DNA of 63,275 nt from Saccharofermentans sp. Its GTDB lineage: Bacteria; Bacillota; Clostridia; Saccharofermentanales; Saccharofermentanaceae. The translations under genes were made by a program, and so were the position numbers. Where the stretch lies: assembly GCA_024403795.1 (NCBI GenBank), contig JAKSRD010000008.1, positions 1-63,275 of the forward strand. Direction: 5' to 3'. The notes under the pieces are model-generated. The model saw only the letters and a list, made by a program, of their open reading frames with translations. It was not told the origin of the DNA and searched no databases. Positions 15,413-23,357 of the stretch are shown here, piece by piece; the first letter of the stretch is position 1; each line of letters opens with the position of its first letter.

Positions 15413-16783
15413 ATGGGATTGATTAGTTTGATTGCTAACGTTGCAGGATCTACATTCGGTTCTATCAGCAGCCAGATTCAGGATCAGTATCTTGAATTCT
15501 TCACACAGGATGCTTTGGGAACGGATATACTCGTAAAGAAGGGCGTTAACAAAATGGAGAAGGGCAGAAACAAGGGTAATACCGATGTTATCTCCAACGG
15601 CTCCATCATTAACGTACCTGAGGGTTGCTACTGCCTTCTCGTTAATAACGGCGAGATCGTTGATGTAGTTGATGCTGCAGGCGCTTATAAGTGGGACACT
15701 TCAACAGCTCCTTCAATTCTTGCTAACAAGAACTTCGGTGAGAATGTTAAGCAGTCTATCGCTGACATTTGGAACCGTATGAAGATGGGCGGAGAGATCC
15801 AGCAGCAGCAGAGAGTTTACTTTGTAAACAAGACTGAGATGATGAACCAGAACTTCGGTACACCTTCTCCGGTTCCGTATGCTGACCCTGAGTATCGTAA
15901 CATCTACATCCGTTTGAACGGTACATTCTCTTTCAAGGTTGAGAACCCTGTTACATTCTTCAGAAACATCTCCGGTCAGGTTAGCGACGTATACACAGTT
16001 GCTGAGTTCATGGGTACACCTGCTCAGCCTAAGCAGCCTCGTCTCGAGTTCCTTGATAACATCACAGAGACACTCAATAAGTGCGGCGGCCCTTACCCGA
16101 ACGGTATCATGTTCTCAACATTGCCTTCAAAGCAGGGCGAGTTCCGCAGATACATGCAGGAGTGCCTCGATGAAGAGTGGCTCCAGGGCAGAGGTATCGT
16201 AGTAGATAAGGTTGCCATCGCTTCCGTTACACCTGATGATAAGTCCCGTGAGAGAATCGAGAAGGTCGATGAGTCTAAGCTCTACGGTGCAGACGGTGCT
16301 GCTCTCAATGCAGCTGTTGCTCTCGGTCAGACAGAAGCTATGAAGGCTGCAGGCGCTAATGCAAACGGTGCAGTTAACGGCTTCATGGGTCTCGGAATGA
16401 TGAACGGCGTAGGCGGTGCAAGCGCTACAGCTGCTGCTCTTAACAACGTGCAGCAGGTACAGCCTTCACAGGGCGGATTCTTCGCACCTCAGCAGCCTGC
16501 AGCAGTTGCAGCTGCTCCCGTAGCAGCAGGTTGGTCATGCGCTTGCGGTCAGAGCGGTAACCAGGGTAAGTTCTGCAGTAATTGCGGAAAGCCCCAGCCG
16601 GCTCCCGTAGCAGCAGGTTGGTCTTGCGAGTGCGGACAGACAGGTAACACAGGTAAATTCTGCGGCAACTGCGGTAAGCCTCAGCCGGCAGCAGCACCTG
16701 CAGCTTGCCCTAATTGCGGCTACAAGCCTGCAGACGGCGTAATGCCTAAGTTCTGCCCTGAGTGCGGTAACAAGATCGGCTGA
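15413..16783 (+). CDS. SPFH-domain protein with C-terminal zinc ribbons (YdjI-like)
   Basis: A 456-residue protein. Residues 1-290 resemble the SPFH/band-7 domain of the YdjI group (often annotated as virion-core-like): GLISLIANVAGSTFGSI, LVKKGVNKM, VPEGCYCLLVNNGEI and LNGTFSFKVENPVTFFRNISG. A Gly/Ala/Gln-rich linker leads to three short zinc ribbons near residues 377-395, 406-424 and 432-454, each with CxC or CxxC pairs (for example CACG...CSNCGK). In Bacillus subtilis YdjI works with PspA, YdjG and YdjH at the membrane; YdjG/YdjH-like genes occur here at 40.0-42.5 kb. AGGAGG precedes the ATG by 11 bp. It is transcribed alone, between a promoter and a terminator. Confidence 0.85.
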   Translation: MGLISLIANVAGSTFGSISSQIQDQYLEFFTQDALGTDILVKKGVNKMEKGRNKGNTDVISNGSIINVPEGCYCLLVNNGEIVDVVDAAGAYKWDTSTAPSILANKNFGENVKQSIADIWNRMKMGGEIQQQQRVYFVNKTEMMNQNFGTPSPVPYADPEYRNIYIRLNGTFSFKVENPVTFFRNISGQVSDVYTVAEFMGTPAQPKQPRLEFLDNITETLNKCGGPYPNGIMFSTLPSKQGEFRRYMQECLDEEWLQGRGIVVDKVAIASVTPDDKSRERIEKVDESKLYGADGAALNAAVALGQTEAMKAAGANANGAVNGFMGLGMMNGVGGASATAAALNNVQQVQPSQGGFFAPQQPAAVAAAPVAAGWSCACGQSGNQGKFCSNCGKPQPAPVAAGWSCECGQTGNTGKFCGNCGKPQPAAAPAACPNCGYKPADGVMPKFCPECGNKIG

Positions 16784-16812
16784 TAATCGGTCAACACAAT
16801 TGATTCAATCGG

Positions 16813-16845
16813 GAGGCTGTCTCGCAAGAGGCAGCCTCTTTCTTA
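16813..16845 (+). terminator. Rho-independent terminator
   Basis: Stem GAGGCTGTCT with AGGCAGCCTC (one mismatched or wobble pair) followed by TTTCTTATTT. Confidence 0.8.
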
Positions 16846-16918
16846 TTTCTATGCGCAGTTTATGTACTGTAGCCTGCATCGGATATTTGGCAATTTTATT
16901 GCAACTGTAAAAAAAATG

Positions 16919-16945
16919 ATTTGCATTTTAATTTTTGTGTTAAAA
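16919..16945 (+). promoter_or_regulatory. Probable promoter of glmM
   Basis: TTTGCA (16919-16924) is followed 15 bp later by TAAAAT (16940-16945) with TGT in front, giving an extended -10. The region is very A/T-rich, so the exact call is uncertain. Confidence 0.45.
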
Positions 16946-16977
16946 TTTCCTATCATACCTGAAAGGCGGGATAATTT

Positions 16978-18333
16978 ATGGGTAAGTACTTTGGTACTGA
17001 TGGATTCAGAGGAGAAGCCAACAAGGCTCTTACGGCACAGAAAGCATTTCAGGTAGGAAGATACATCGGCTGGTACTACGGCCGCAATCATGAAGACAAC
17101 AGAGCAAGGATCATCATCGGTAAGGACACAAGAAGAAGTTCTTATATGCTTGAAGCAGCTCTTGCTGCCGGAATCACTTCATCCGGTTCTGATTGCTACC
17201 TTCTTCACGTAACTACGACACCTTCAGTCTCTTATTGCTGCAGAACAGACGGTTTTGACTGCGGAATCATGATCTCCGCTTCTCATAATTCTTTCTACGA
17301 TAACGGTATCAAGATCATGCGTGCAAACGGTCAAAAGATCGAACCTGAGATCGAGCAGCAGATCGAGGCTTATATCGACGGCGAGATCGATGAGGTACCG
17401 CTTGCAGAGCGTGATGCCATCGGTAACGTTATCGACTACGCGGCAGGACGTAACCGCTATATCGGTTATCTCATGACTATTCCTACAAGAGCCTTCAACG
17501 GCATGAAGGTCGGTCTCGATTGTGCTAACGGTGCTTCCTGGAATATCGCGCGCAGCGTTTTCGAGGCGTTGGGAGCAAAGGTATACGTAATCAACAACAC
17601 ACCTGACGGACTTAACATCAATGCCGGATGCGGCTCGACACACATGGATACTCTTAAGAAGTATGTGGTTGATAACGGCCTCAATGTCGGTTTTGCTTAT
17701 GACGGCGATGCAGACAGATGCCTTGCAGTAGACGAACTCGGCAACGAAGTCGACGGTGACCAGATCATGTATCTGTGTGCTAAGTTCCTCAAGGAGAGCG
17801 GCAAGCTTGACGGTAATACGCTCGTTACGACCATCATGAGCAACATGGGCCTCTACAAGGCTTGTGAGGCTATCGGGATCCGCACGGAGAAGACCGATGT
17901 AGGTGACAAGTATGTTGCCGAGAACATGATGAAGAACGGATTTGTATTAGGCGGCGAGCAGTCCGGACATATTATTTTCGCGAAATACGCAACGACAGGT
18001 GACGGTATCCTTACCTCTCTCATGGTCCTCATGACCATGCTCGAGAAGAAGCTCCCGCTGTCAATGCTTGCAGGCGAGATGAAGAGATTCCCTCAGTGCC
18101 TCAAGAACATCGTTGTAAATGATAAGGCTACGACTCTTACGAATCCTGCTGTATGCGCAGCCATGCAGGAAGTCAACAAGACACTCGGCGGCGACGGCAG
18201 ACTCCTTCTCAGAGCATCCGGCACCGAACCGAAGATCCGCGTAATGGTTGAAGCAAAGACTGACGAGGTCTGTGAACAGTATGTTGACAAGCTCATTGCT
18301 GTCATCAGGGAGCAGGGTCTCGCGGCAGAATAA
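16978..18333 (+). CDS. glmM: Phosphoglucosamine mutase
   Basis: Converts glucosamine-6-phosphate to glucosamine-1-phosphate for UDP-GlcNAc and peptidoglycan synthesis. The 451-residue product has all four domains of the alpha-D-phosphohexomutase superfamily: the N-terminal FGTDGFRG, the phosphoserine loop ISASHNSFYDNGIK, the metal-binding loop DGDADRC, the sugar-specificity GGEQSGH and the C-terminal phosphate loop RASGTEPKIRVM. The GGEQSGH and GEAN signatures favour GlmM over PGM/PMM. GAAAGGCGGG precedes the ATG. It is followed by a terminator and then nagB, which acts on the same substrate. Confidence 0.95.
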   Translation: MGKYFGTDGFRGEANKALTAQKAFQVGRYIGWYYGRNHEDNRARIIIGKDTRRSSYMLEAALAAGITSSGSDCYLLHVTTTPSVSYCCRTDGFDCGIMISASHNSFYDNGIKIMRANGQKIEPEIEQQIEAYIDGEIDEVPLAERDAIGNVIDYAAGRNRYIGYLMTIPTRAFNGMKVGLDCANGASWNIARSVFEALGAKVYVINNTPDGLNINAGCGSTHMDTLKKYVVDNGLNVGFAYDGDADRCLAVDELGNEVDGDQIMYLCAKFLKESGKLDGNTLVTTIMSNMGLYKACEAIGIRTEKTDVGDKYVAENMMKNGFVLGGEQSGHIIFAKYATTGDGILTSLMVLMTMLEKKLPLSMLAGEMKRFPQCLKNIVVNDKATTLTNPAVCAAMQEVNKTLGGDGRLLLRASGTEPKIRVMVEAKTDEVCEQYVDKLIAVIREQGLAAE

Positions 18334-18342
18334 TGAATTATT

Positions 18343-18376
18343 ACGGCTTCGGATGGCAACACTCGGAGCCGTTTTA
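18343..18376 (+). terminator. Terminator between glmM and nagB
   Basis: Stem ACGGCTTCGG with CTCGGAGCCGT followed by TTTTAATA. It may only partly stop transcription, because no clear promoter is seen before nagB. Confidence 0.65.
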
Positions 18377-18402
18377 ATATACTCAATTTATGGGAGGTCT
18401 AT

Positions 18403-19131
18403 ATGTTTAATGTAATCGTTAAGGATACTTATGAAGAAGTATCTGCAGAAGCTTTTAAAGTAATGAAGGGAGTCCTTGATTCCCAGAAGGATCCTGTATT
18501 GGGCCTTGCTACAGGTTCTTCTCCGGTAGGTCTTTATCAAGAGATGATCAAGGATCACAAGGAGAACGGTACTTCCTATAAGAACATCATCACATTCAAT
18601 CTCGACGAATATTGCGGCATCCCCAGAGATCACGAGCAGTCTTACTGGACATTTATGCACGAGAATCTCTTCAACTTTATCGACTGTCCTGAAGAGAACA
18701 TTCATGTACCTCAGGGTAACCTCGCGGATGAGGAGAAGGCTGCAGCAGATTACGAAGCAGCTCTCGCAAGCCATGAGGTTGCCATTCAGGTTCTCGGCAT
18801 CGGTTCCGACGGCCACATCGCTTTCAATGAGCCCGGCTGCCCCTTCGATTCCGTAACTCACATCATGCCGCTCACAGAGCAGACCAGAAGCGATAACGCA
18901 AGATTCTTCGACGGTGACATCAACCAGGTTCCTAAGACAGCAATCACACAGGGTCTCGCATCCATTATGAGAGCTAAGAAGATCGTCCTTATCGCTACAG
19001 GCGCAAATAAGGCAGAGGCAGTCAAGGGCATGATCAACGGCCCCAAGACGACAGATTGCCCGGCATCGATCCTCCAGGATCACGCTGACGTAACAGTAGT
19101 ACTTGATAAGGCAGCAGCTTCTTTGCTGTAA
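18403..19131 (+). CDS. nagB: Glucosamine-6-phosphate deaminase
   Basis: Interconverts glucosamine-6-phosphate with fructose-6-phosphate and ammonia. The 242-residue product has GLATGSSPVGLYQ, the catalytic-acid region NLDEYCGI, the ring-opening region GIGSDGHIAFNEPG and a C-terminal GANKAEAVKGMINGP. Length and motifs are standard for NagB. GGGAGG lies 6 bp before ATG. Neither nagA nor a PTS gene is adjacent, while glmM is, so the gene may help set the glucosamine-6-phosphate pool for wall synthesis as well as amino-sugar breakdown; that is inference. Confidence 0.94.
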   Translation: MFNVIVKDTYEEVSAEAFKVMKGVLDSQKDPVLGLATGSSPVGLYQEMIKDHKENGTSYKNIITFNLDEYCGIPRDHEQSYWTFMHENLFNFIDCPEENIHVPQGNLADEEKAAADYEAALASHEVAIQVLGIGSDGHIAFNEPGCPFDSVTHIMPLTEQTRSDNARFFDGDINQVPKTAITQGLASIMRAKKIVLIATGANKAEAVKGMINGPKTTDCPASILQDHADVTVVLDKAAASLL

Positions 19132-19154
19132 TTCTGACTGTAATTGATCTTAAG

Positions 19155-19188
19155 GCGGCCGGCTCCGTGAAGGGACGGCCGCTTTTTG
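19155..19188 (+). terminator. Rho-independent terminator of nagB
   Basis: GCGGCCG (19155-19161) pairs with CGGCCGC (19176-19182), extended by weaker inner pairs, and is followed by TTTTTGTT. Confidence 0.85.
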
Positions 19189-19341
19189 TTAGTGTGCTTA
19201 TGCGGATGTTTGTGTCGGTACTTGTGCAGATGCTTGCGCGCTTGTGTCGGTACTGGTGTCAGTGCTTATGTTTTTGCTTGTGATGGCGATTCTGTATGCG
19301 CTTTGCCCGAACTTTATTTGCACTCGGAAGAAGTGGCGAAG
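19189..19341. other. Low-complexity intergenic stretch with short direct repeats
   Basis: T/G-rich DNA in which TTGTGTCGGTACT occurs at 19210-19222 and again at 19242-19254. The segment GCTTTGCCCGA (19300-19310) resembles the 3' arm of the repeat units that follow, so it may hold a decayed extra unit. No gene is supported. Confidence 0.4.
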
Positions 19342-19696
19342 TCAGGTAAAACATACGGCATGTACCTGAGGTTTTACCTGATTTTAGCTCGAAAATGCCG
19401 GAATATCAGGTAAAACATAAGGCGTGTACCTGATGTTTTACCTGACCTTGAGTGCCCGAAAATCATGCAAAACATGCTGCAGTAGCATGAGGTTTAGCGT
19501 GAAATTAGCCCCAAAACCCCCGAAAATCATGCAAAACATGCTGCAGTAGCATGAGGTTTAGCGTGAAATTAGCCCCCAAACCCCAGAAAATCATGCAAAA
19601 CATGCTGCAGTAGCATGAGGTTTAGCATGACTTTCGGCTTTAACGCCGGCATGAATATCATTCAAAACTGCGGCGGTGCCCTGTTGTTTTGCCCGA
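19342..19696. repeat. Array of six 40-bp imperfect palindromic repeats
   Basis: Cores begin at 19342, 19406, 19463, 19527, 19591 and 19658, so the step is 64, 57, 64, 64 and 67 bp. Each core has a left arm, an 18-bp centre (17 in the last) and a right arm 29 bp after the left one (28 in the last). Units 1-2 have TCAGGTAAAAC and GTTTTACCTGA, perfectly complementary. Units 3-5 have TCATGCAAAAC and GTTTAGCRTGA, also largely complementary although the sequence differs. The centre holds a third copy of the arm (TACCTGA or AGCATGA). The changes between unit types preserve pairing. Spacers (AATTAGCCCC... types) are themselves similar, unlike CRISPR spacers. Stops in all frames make coding unlikely. 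Confidence 0.8.
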
Positions 19697-19737
19697 CTTT
19701 TGCTCGGAAATGCCGCCCTTTATTATTAATTATTTAT

Positions 19738-19766
19738 TTGCGTACTTATGCAATCAAGTTTATAAT
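19738..19766 (+). promoter_or_regulatory. Promoter of the 2-oxoacid:ferredoxin oxidoreductase operon
   Basis: TTGCGT (19738-19743) and a perfect TATAAT (19761-19766) are 17 bp apart. The start site would be about 45 bp before the first gene. Confidence 0.7.
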
Positions 19767-19819
19767 AGTTCAATATTTTAGCGCGTTTATATACGTGTGA
19801 GGCATTTAGGAGGTTTTTC

Positions 19820-20035
19820 GTGGCGAAAGGTAAATTGACGTTTAACGAGAATCTGTGCAAGGGCTGTGGACTCTGCGTAGCAGCTTGCCCTAAGAAAATC
19901 CTCGAACTTGACAAGACAAGGCTTAATTCAAAGGGTTATCACCCTGCAACCTGTGTAAATCCGGATGAGTGTATCGGTTGTGCTTTCTGCGCAACACAGT
20001 GCCCGGATGTAGTTATCACGGTTGAGCGTTTCTGA
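19820..20035 (+). CDS. Ferredoxin-type subunit of 2-oxoacid:ferredoxin oxidoreductase
   Basis: A 71-residue protein with two [4Fe-4S] motifs, CKGCGLCVAACPKK and CIGCAFCATQCPD, forming the electron-output (delta) subunit of the four-subunit complex encoded by this and the next three genes. Translation starts at GTG (19820) behind AGGAGGT. First gene of the operon; 15 bp separate it from the next start. Such complexes oxidatively decarboxylate 2-oxo acids to acyl-CoA in anaerobes and reduce ferredoxin. Confidence 0.88.
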   Translation: MAKGKLTFNENLCKGCGLCVAACPKKILELDKTRLNSKGYHPATCVNPDECIGCAFCATQCPDVVITVERF

Positions 20036-20050
20036 TCGGGAGGACATAGT

Positions 20051-21142
20051 ATGGCACAGAAAAGAGTACTGATGAAAGGCAATGAGGTCATTGCCGAGGC
20101 AGCAATCAGAGCAGGCTGCCGTAATTATTTCGGATACCCGATTACACCTCAGACTGAAGTTATGCACTACATGGCTAAGAAGATGGTTCAGATCGGCGGT
20201 AACTTCGTTCAGGCAGAATCTGAGGTCGCAGCTATTAACATGGTTTACGGTGCTACAGCTGCAGGATTCAGAGCGATGACATCCTCATCTTCTCCGGGAA
20301 TCTCCCTCAAGCAGGAAGGTATCTCATACATTGCAGGTGCTGAACTTCCTGCAGTTGTTGTAAATATCGTCAGAGCAGGCCCGGGTTTGGGCGGTATTCA
20401 GCCTGCACAGGGTGACTACTTCCAGGCTACAAAGGGTGGCGGACACGGTGACTACAGAAACATCGTTATCGCACCTGCTTCTGTTCAGGAGCTCTATGAG
20501 CTCGTTGTTGAGGCATTCAACCTTGCCGATAAGTATAGAATGACATGCATGATCCTTGGTGACGGTACTTTGGGTCAGATGATGGAGCCTGTTGCTTTCC
20601 GTGACGAAGAGCCTATTGAGACTATTGCTAAGCCTTGGGCTGCTTGCGGAAGAAAGGGTGACGACTTCCACCACACAGTAACATCCATCTACATTGATCC
20701 GGATGTTCTTGAAGTTAAGAACAGAGAGCTTCAGGAGAAGTATAAGGTTGTTGCAGCTAACGAAGTTCGTTATGAAGCAATCAACATGGAAGATGCTGAG
20801 ATCGTTATTACAGCATTCTCCACATGCTCCAGAATCTCACGTAACGTAATCCGTCAGGCAGCTGAACTTGGTATCAAGGTTGGTATGATCAGACCTATTA
20901 CACTCTGGCCTTTCCCTTACCAGGCAATCGCAGAAGCTGCTGATATGCCCAGTGTAAAGGCATTCCTTGATGTTGAGCTCAACGCAGGTCAGATGATCGA
21001 AGACGTTAAGCTTGGCGTTAACGGCAAGAAACCCGTTTATTTCCACGGCAGACTCGGCGGTAATCTTCCGATGCAGAAGGAAATCCTCGACAAGATCGTT
21101 GCGATCCACGAGGGAAAGAATATTGAAGGAGGTAATTTCTGA
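20051..21142 (+). CDS. vorB: 2-oxoacid:ferredoxin oxidoreductase, alpha-type subunit (VorB)
   Basis: A 363-residue subunit with the pyrimidine-binding-fold start GNEVIAEAAIRAGCRNYFGYPITPQ, split here as NEVIAEAAI then YFGYPITPQTE, and the segments QAESEVAAINMVYGA, SSSPGISLKQEGISY and NIVRAGPGLGG that mark the KorA/VorB group. The product is likely specific for branched-chain 2-oxo acids or 2-oxoglutarate; the sequence alone does not settle which, and the VorB name follows the closest family annotation I know. It ends 1 bp into the next gene (TGATG), so the subunits are translationally coupled. Ribosome site GGGAGG. Confidence 0.87.
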   Translation: MAQKRVLMKGNEVIAEAAIRAGCRNYFGYPITPQTEVMHYMAKKMVQIGGNFVQAESEVAAINMVYGATAAGFRAMTSSSSPGISLKQEGISYIAGAELPAVVVNIVRAGPGLGGIQPAQGDYFQATKGGGHGDYRNIVIAPASVQELYELVVEAFNLADKYRMTCMILGDGTLGQMMEPVAFRDEEPIETIAKPWAACGRKGDDFHHTVTSIYIDPDVLEVKNRELQEKYKVVAANEVRYEAINMEDAEIVITAFSTCSRISRNVIRQAAELGIKVGMIRPITLWPFPYQAIAEAADMPSVKAFLDVELNAGQMIEDVKLGVNGKKPVYFHGRLGGNLPMQKEILDKIVAIHEGKNIEGGNF

Positions 21143-21963
21143 TGGCTGTAGTTTTCGAACCCACAAAAGGCCTTACAGATAAGCCTTTCCATTATTGCCC
21201 CGGCTGCTGCCACGGCATTATCCACAGACTTTTGGCTGAGACACTCGTAGAGCAGGATGCTCTTGAGACAGCTGTTGGTGTTGCGTCCGTAGGATGTACA
21301 TACAACTCATATGAATACATTGCTTGCGACATGGTTCAGGCAGCTCACGGAAGAGCACCTGCAGTTGCTACGGGTATCAAGAGAAACCTCAAGGACAGCT
21401 TCGTATTTACATATCAGGGAGACGGTGACCTTGCTTCCATCGGTACTGCTGAGATCGTTCATGCAGCTGCAAGAGGCGAGAAGATCACGGTTATCTTCGT
21501 AAACAACGCAGTTTACGGAATGACTTCAGGTCAGATGGCACCTACAACACTCGTAGGTCAGGTTACGACAACATCACCTTTCGGTCGTGATCCTTCTTAC
21601 CAGGGTTATCCTATCAACGTATCTGAGTTCTTGTCCAACCTTGCAGGCGTTGCATATGCTGAGCGTGTTGCAGTTACTGATTTCAAGAACATTCAGGCAG
21701 CAAAGAAGGCTATCAAGAAGGCTTTCGATGTTCAGAAGAACAACCTCGGTTTCTCGATCGTTGAGATCCTCTCCACATGCCCTACTAACTGGGGTAAGGA
21801 GCCTCTCGCAGCTATGGAGTGGCTTAAGGAGAACATGGAGAAGCAGTATCCTCTCGGATGCTACAAGGGTCAGAATCTTGTTTTCGATGAGAACGGTAAG
21901 TATGTATCCGGAAGCATTCCTGCTACGGCTAACAATTGCGTTAACGTTGGGGAGGTAAAGTAA
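21142..21963 (+). CDS. 2-oxoacid:ferredoxin oxidoreductase, thiamine diphosphate-binding beta subunit
   Basis: The 273-residue protein binds thiamine diphosphate: HYCPGCCHGIIHR at the N-terminus, the GDGDLASIG core followed after about 30 residues by NNAVYGMTSGQM, the usual Mg/ThDP motif, and CPTNWG near residue 214. Together with VorB, the ferredoxin subunit and the gamma subunit it makes a catalytic unit that decarboxylates a 2-oxo acid to acyl-CoA. The gene overlaps the upstream stop by one base and the downstream start likewise. Complete by length. Confidence 0.9.
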   Translation: MAVVFEPTKGLTDKPFHYCPGCCHGIIHRLLAETLVEQDALETAVGVASVGCTYNSYEYIACDMVQAAHGRAPAVATGIKRNLKDSFVFTYQGDGDLASIGTAEIVHAAARGEKITVIFVNNAVYGMTSGQMAPTTLVGQVTTTSPFGRDPSYQGYPINVSEFLSNLAGVAYAERVAVTDFKNIQAAKKAIKKAFDVQKNNLGFSIVEILSTCPTNWGKEPLAAMEWLKENMEKQYPLGCYKGQNLVFDENGKYVSGSIPATANNCVNVGEVK

Positions 21964-22502
21964 TGATTGATTTTTCTATAATCTTTGCCGGCTTCGGTGG
22001 TCAGGGAATCCTCTCAGCAGGTAAGATGGCAGCAGAGGCTGCTCTCTATGAAGGCAAGGAAGTCTCATGGTTCCCTTCATACGGTCCTGAGATGCGTGGC
22101 GGTACGGCTAACTGCTCAGTAGTTCTTTCCGATGAGCCTATCGGTTCACCTGTAGTTAATGACGCTGATGTTGTTATCTGCCTTAACCAGCCTTCAATGG
22201 AGAAGTTCGAGAAGCAGCTTAAGCCCGGTGCGCTCATGATACTCGACTCTTCACTTATCAAGACAAGACCTGCACGTACAGATATCAAGGTTATCGCAAT
22301 GGAAGCTTCTGACATCGCTTCTGATCTCGGAAAGATGATGTTCGCTCCTATCACGATGATCGGTTGTATGGCTACTGCTACAGGATGCTTCACAAGAGAT
22401 TCTTTTGAGAAGTCTCTTTACGGAATCCTTCCTGAGAGAAAGCACGGTCTCATCCCCGCAAATATGGAAGCATTCGACAAGGGTGCTGCTTTTGCGAAGT
22501 AA
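21963..22502 (+). CDS. 2-oxoacid:ferredoxin oxidoreductase, gamma subunit
   Basis: The 179-residue protein begins with IIFAGFGGQGILSAGKMAAEAA and contains GPEMRGGTANCSV, the hallmark segments of the gamma (KorC/VorC-type) subunit that contributes to CoA binding. It is the last gene of the four-gene operon and is followed by a terminator. Its start overlaps the beta-subunit stop (TAATG). Length is normal. Confidence 0.9.
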   Translation: MIDFSIIFAGFGGQGILSAGKMAAEAALYEGKEVSWFPSYGPEMRGGTANCSVVLSDEPIGSPVVNDADVVICLNQPSMEKFEKQLKPGALMILDSSLIKTRPARTDIKVIAMEASDIASDLGKMMFAPITMIGCMATATGCFTRDSFEKSLYGILPERKHGLIPANMEAFDKGAAFAK

Positions 22503-22528
22503 GCTGTCGCTTATAACTTGATTATTTA

Positions 22529-22566
22529 ACTGCCTCGCGGTAATTGCTGCGGGGCAGTTTTTGTTG
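22529..22566 (+). terminator. Rho-independent terminator of the oxidoreductase operon
   Basis: Stem of 12 bp with G-T pairs (ACTGCCTCGCGG with CTGCGGGGCAGT) followed by TTTTTGTT. Confidence 0.8.
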
Positions 22567-22662
22567 GTGCGCGAAAATGTTGAGTCCGCGAGTTACGAAG
22601 CGTGCGAGTAACTGCTCTTCACGGAAGTGGCGGAAACTAATGCTGTATGAGTCTCATTTGAT

Positions 22663-23193
22663 TCAGAACTGAACTAATTTGGCCGATCCGTTCTCGATCA
22701 GGATGTAAGAAGGTAAAGTATCCATCTTGGGAATTGAGGGTGAGCCGGGATTGAGGTAACGGAAGGATCTTCCGTCGGAGGCGGTGATGACAGTGTCGCC
22801 GGCAATGTGAGTGTGGCCCGCAAGAAGAACAGCACCCGAAGGAAGAAAGTCGGGAACCGTGTCGGGACCGTATTTGTGGCCGTGTGTTGCCAGGAATACC
22901 GAACCTTCGTCTACGAGATACAGGTAATCAGCCATAATGGGGAACTTGAGGACCATCTGATCTACTTCGGCATCACAGTTGCCGCGGACGGCGAGTATCT
23001 TATCGGAATATTGATTAAGAAGTTCGATAACCTTTTGGGGTTCGTAATGCGAGGGTAGATCGTTGCGGGGACCGTGATAAAGAATGTCTCCGAGAAGGAG
23101 CAGGCGGTCGGCTTTGTTTTCGACAAAAGCGTTGATCACGCGCTCTGCCCAATATGAATCGCCGTGGATGTCAGATGCTACAATGTATCTCAT
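22663..23193 (-). CDS. YfcE-like metallophosphoesterase
   Basis: A 176-residue calcineurin-like phosphoesterase with the full metal-site set: SDIHGDSYW, GDILYHGPRN, GNCDAEVD, THGHKYG and GHTH. This matches the YfcE/MJ0936 group, which hydrolyses phosphodiesters in vitro; the natural substrate is not known. GGAGG precedes the ATG by 7 bp on the minus strand. It converges with the oxidoreductase operon and diverges from the GGDEF gene, so it is transcribed alone. Confidence 0.88.
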   Translation of the reverse strand: MRYIVASDIHGDSYWAERVINAFVENKADRLLLLGDILYHGPRNDLPSHYEPQKVIELLNQYSDKILAVRGNCDAEVDQMVLKFPIMADYLYLVDEGSVFLATHGHKYGPDTVPDFLPSGAVLLAGHTHIAGDTVITASDGRSFRYLNPGSPSIPKMDTLPSYILIENGSAKLVQF

Positions 23194-23357
23194 GATTTTC
23201 CTCCGTTAGTGTGCTTGGAAAGAATGCAAGCACCCGCTCTTTTGATGTACAAAAATGTAACAAAGTTTATTAACATATAGTTAATCACATTTTGAGTTCA
23301 TTTATTTATAATTGTTGTTAAAGATACTATCGCACCGTGTGAGGGTATGATCGCATT

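Noticed and set aside
18388..19083. 231-codon minus-strand frame opposite nagB
   Set aside because: nagB on the + strand has all family motifs; the antisense frame has none.
19342..19696. CRISPR array or integron attC sites
   Set aside because: The pieces between repeats are similar to one another rather than unique, repeat arms differ between units, and no cas or integrase gene is near.
22565..22662. Inverted pair GAGTTAC...GTAACTGCTC between convergent genes
   Set aside because: The stem is short and imperfect, with no T-run; a good terminator already lies at 22529-22566.
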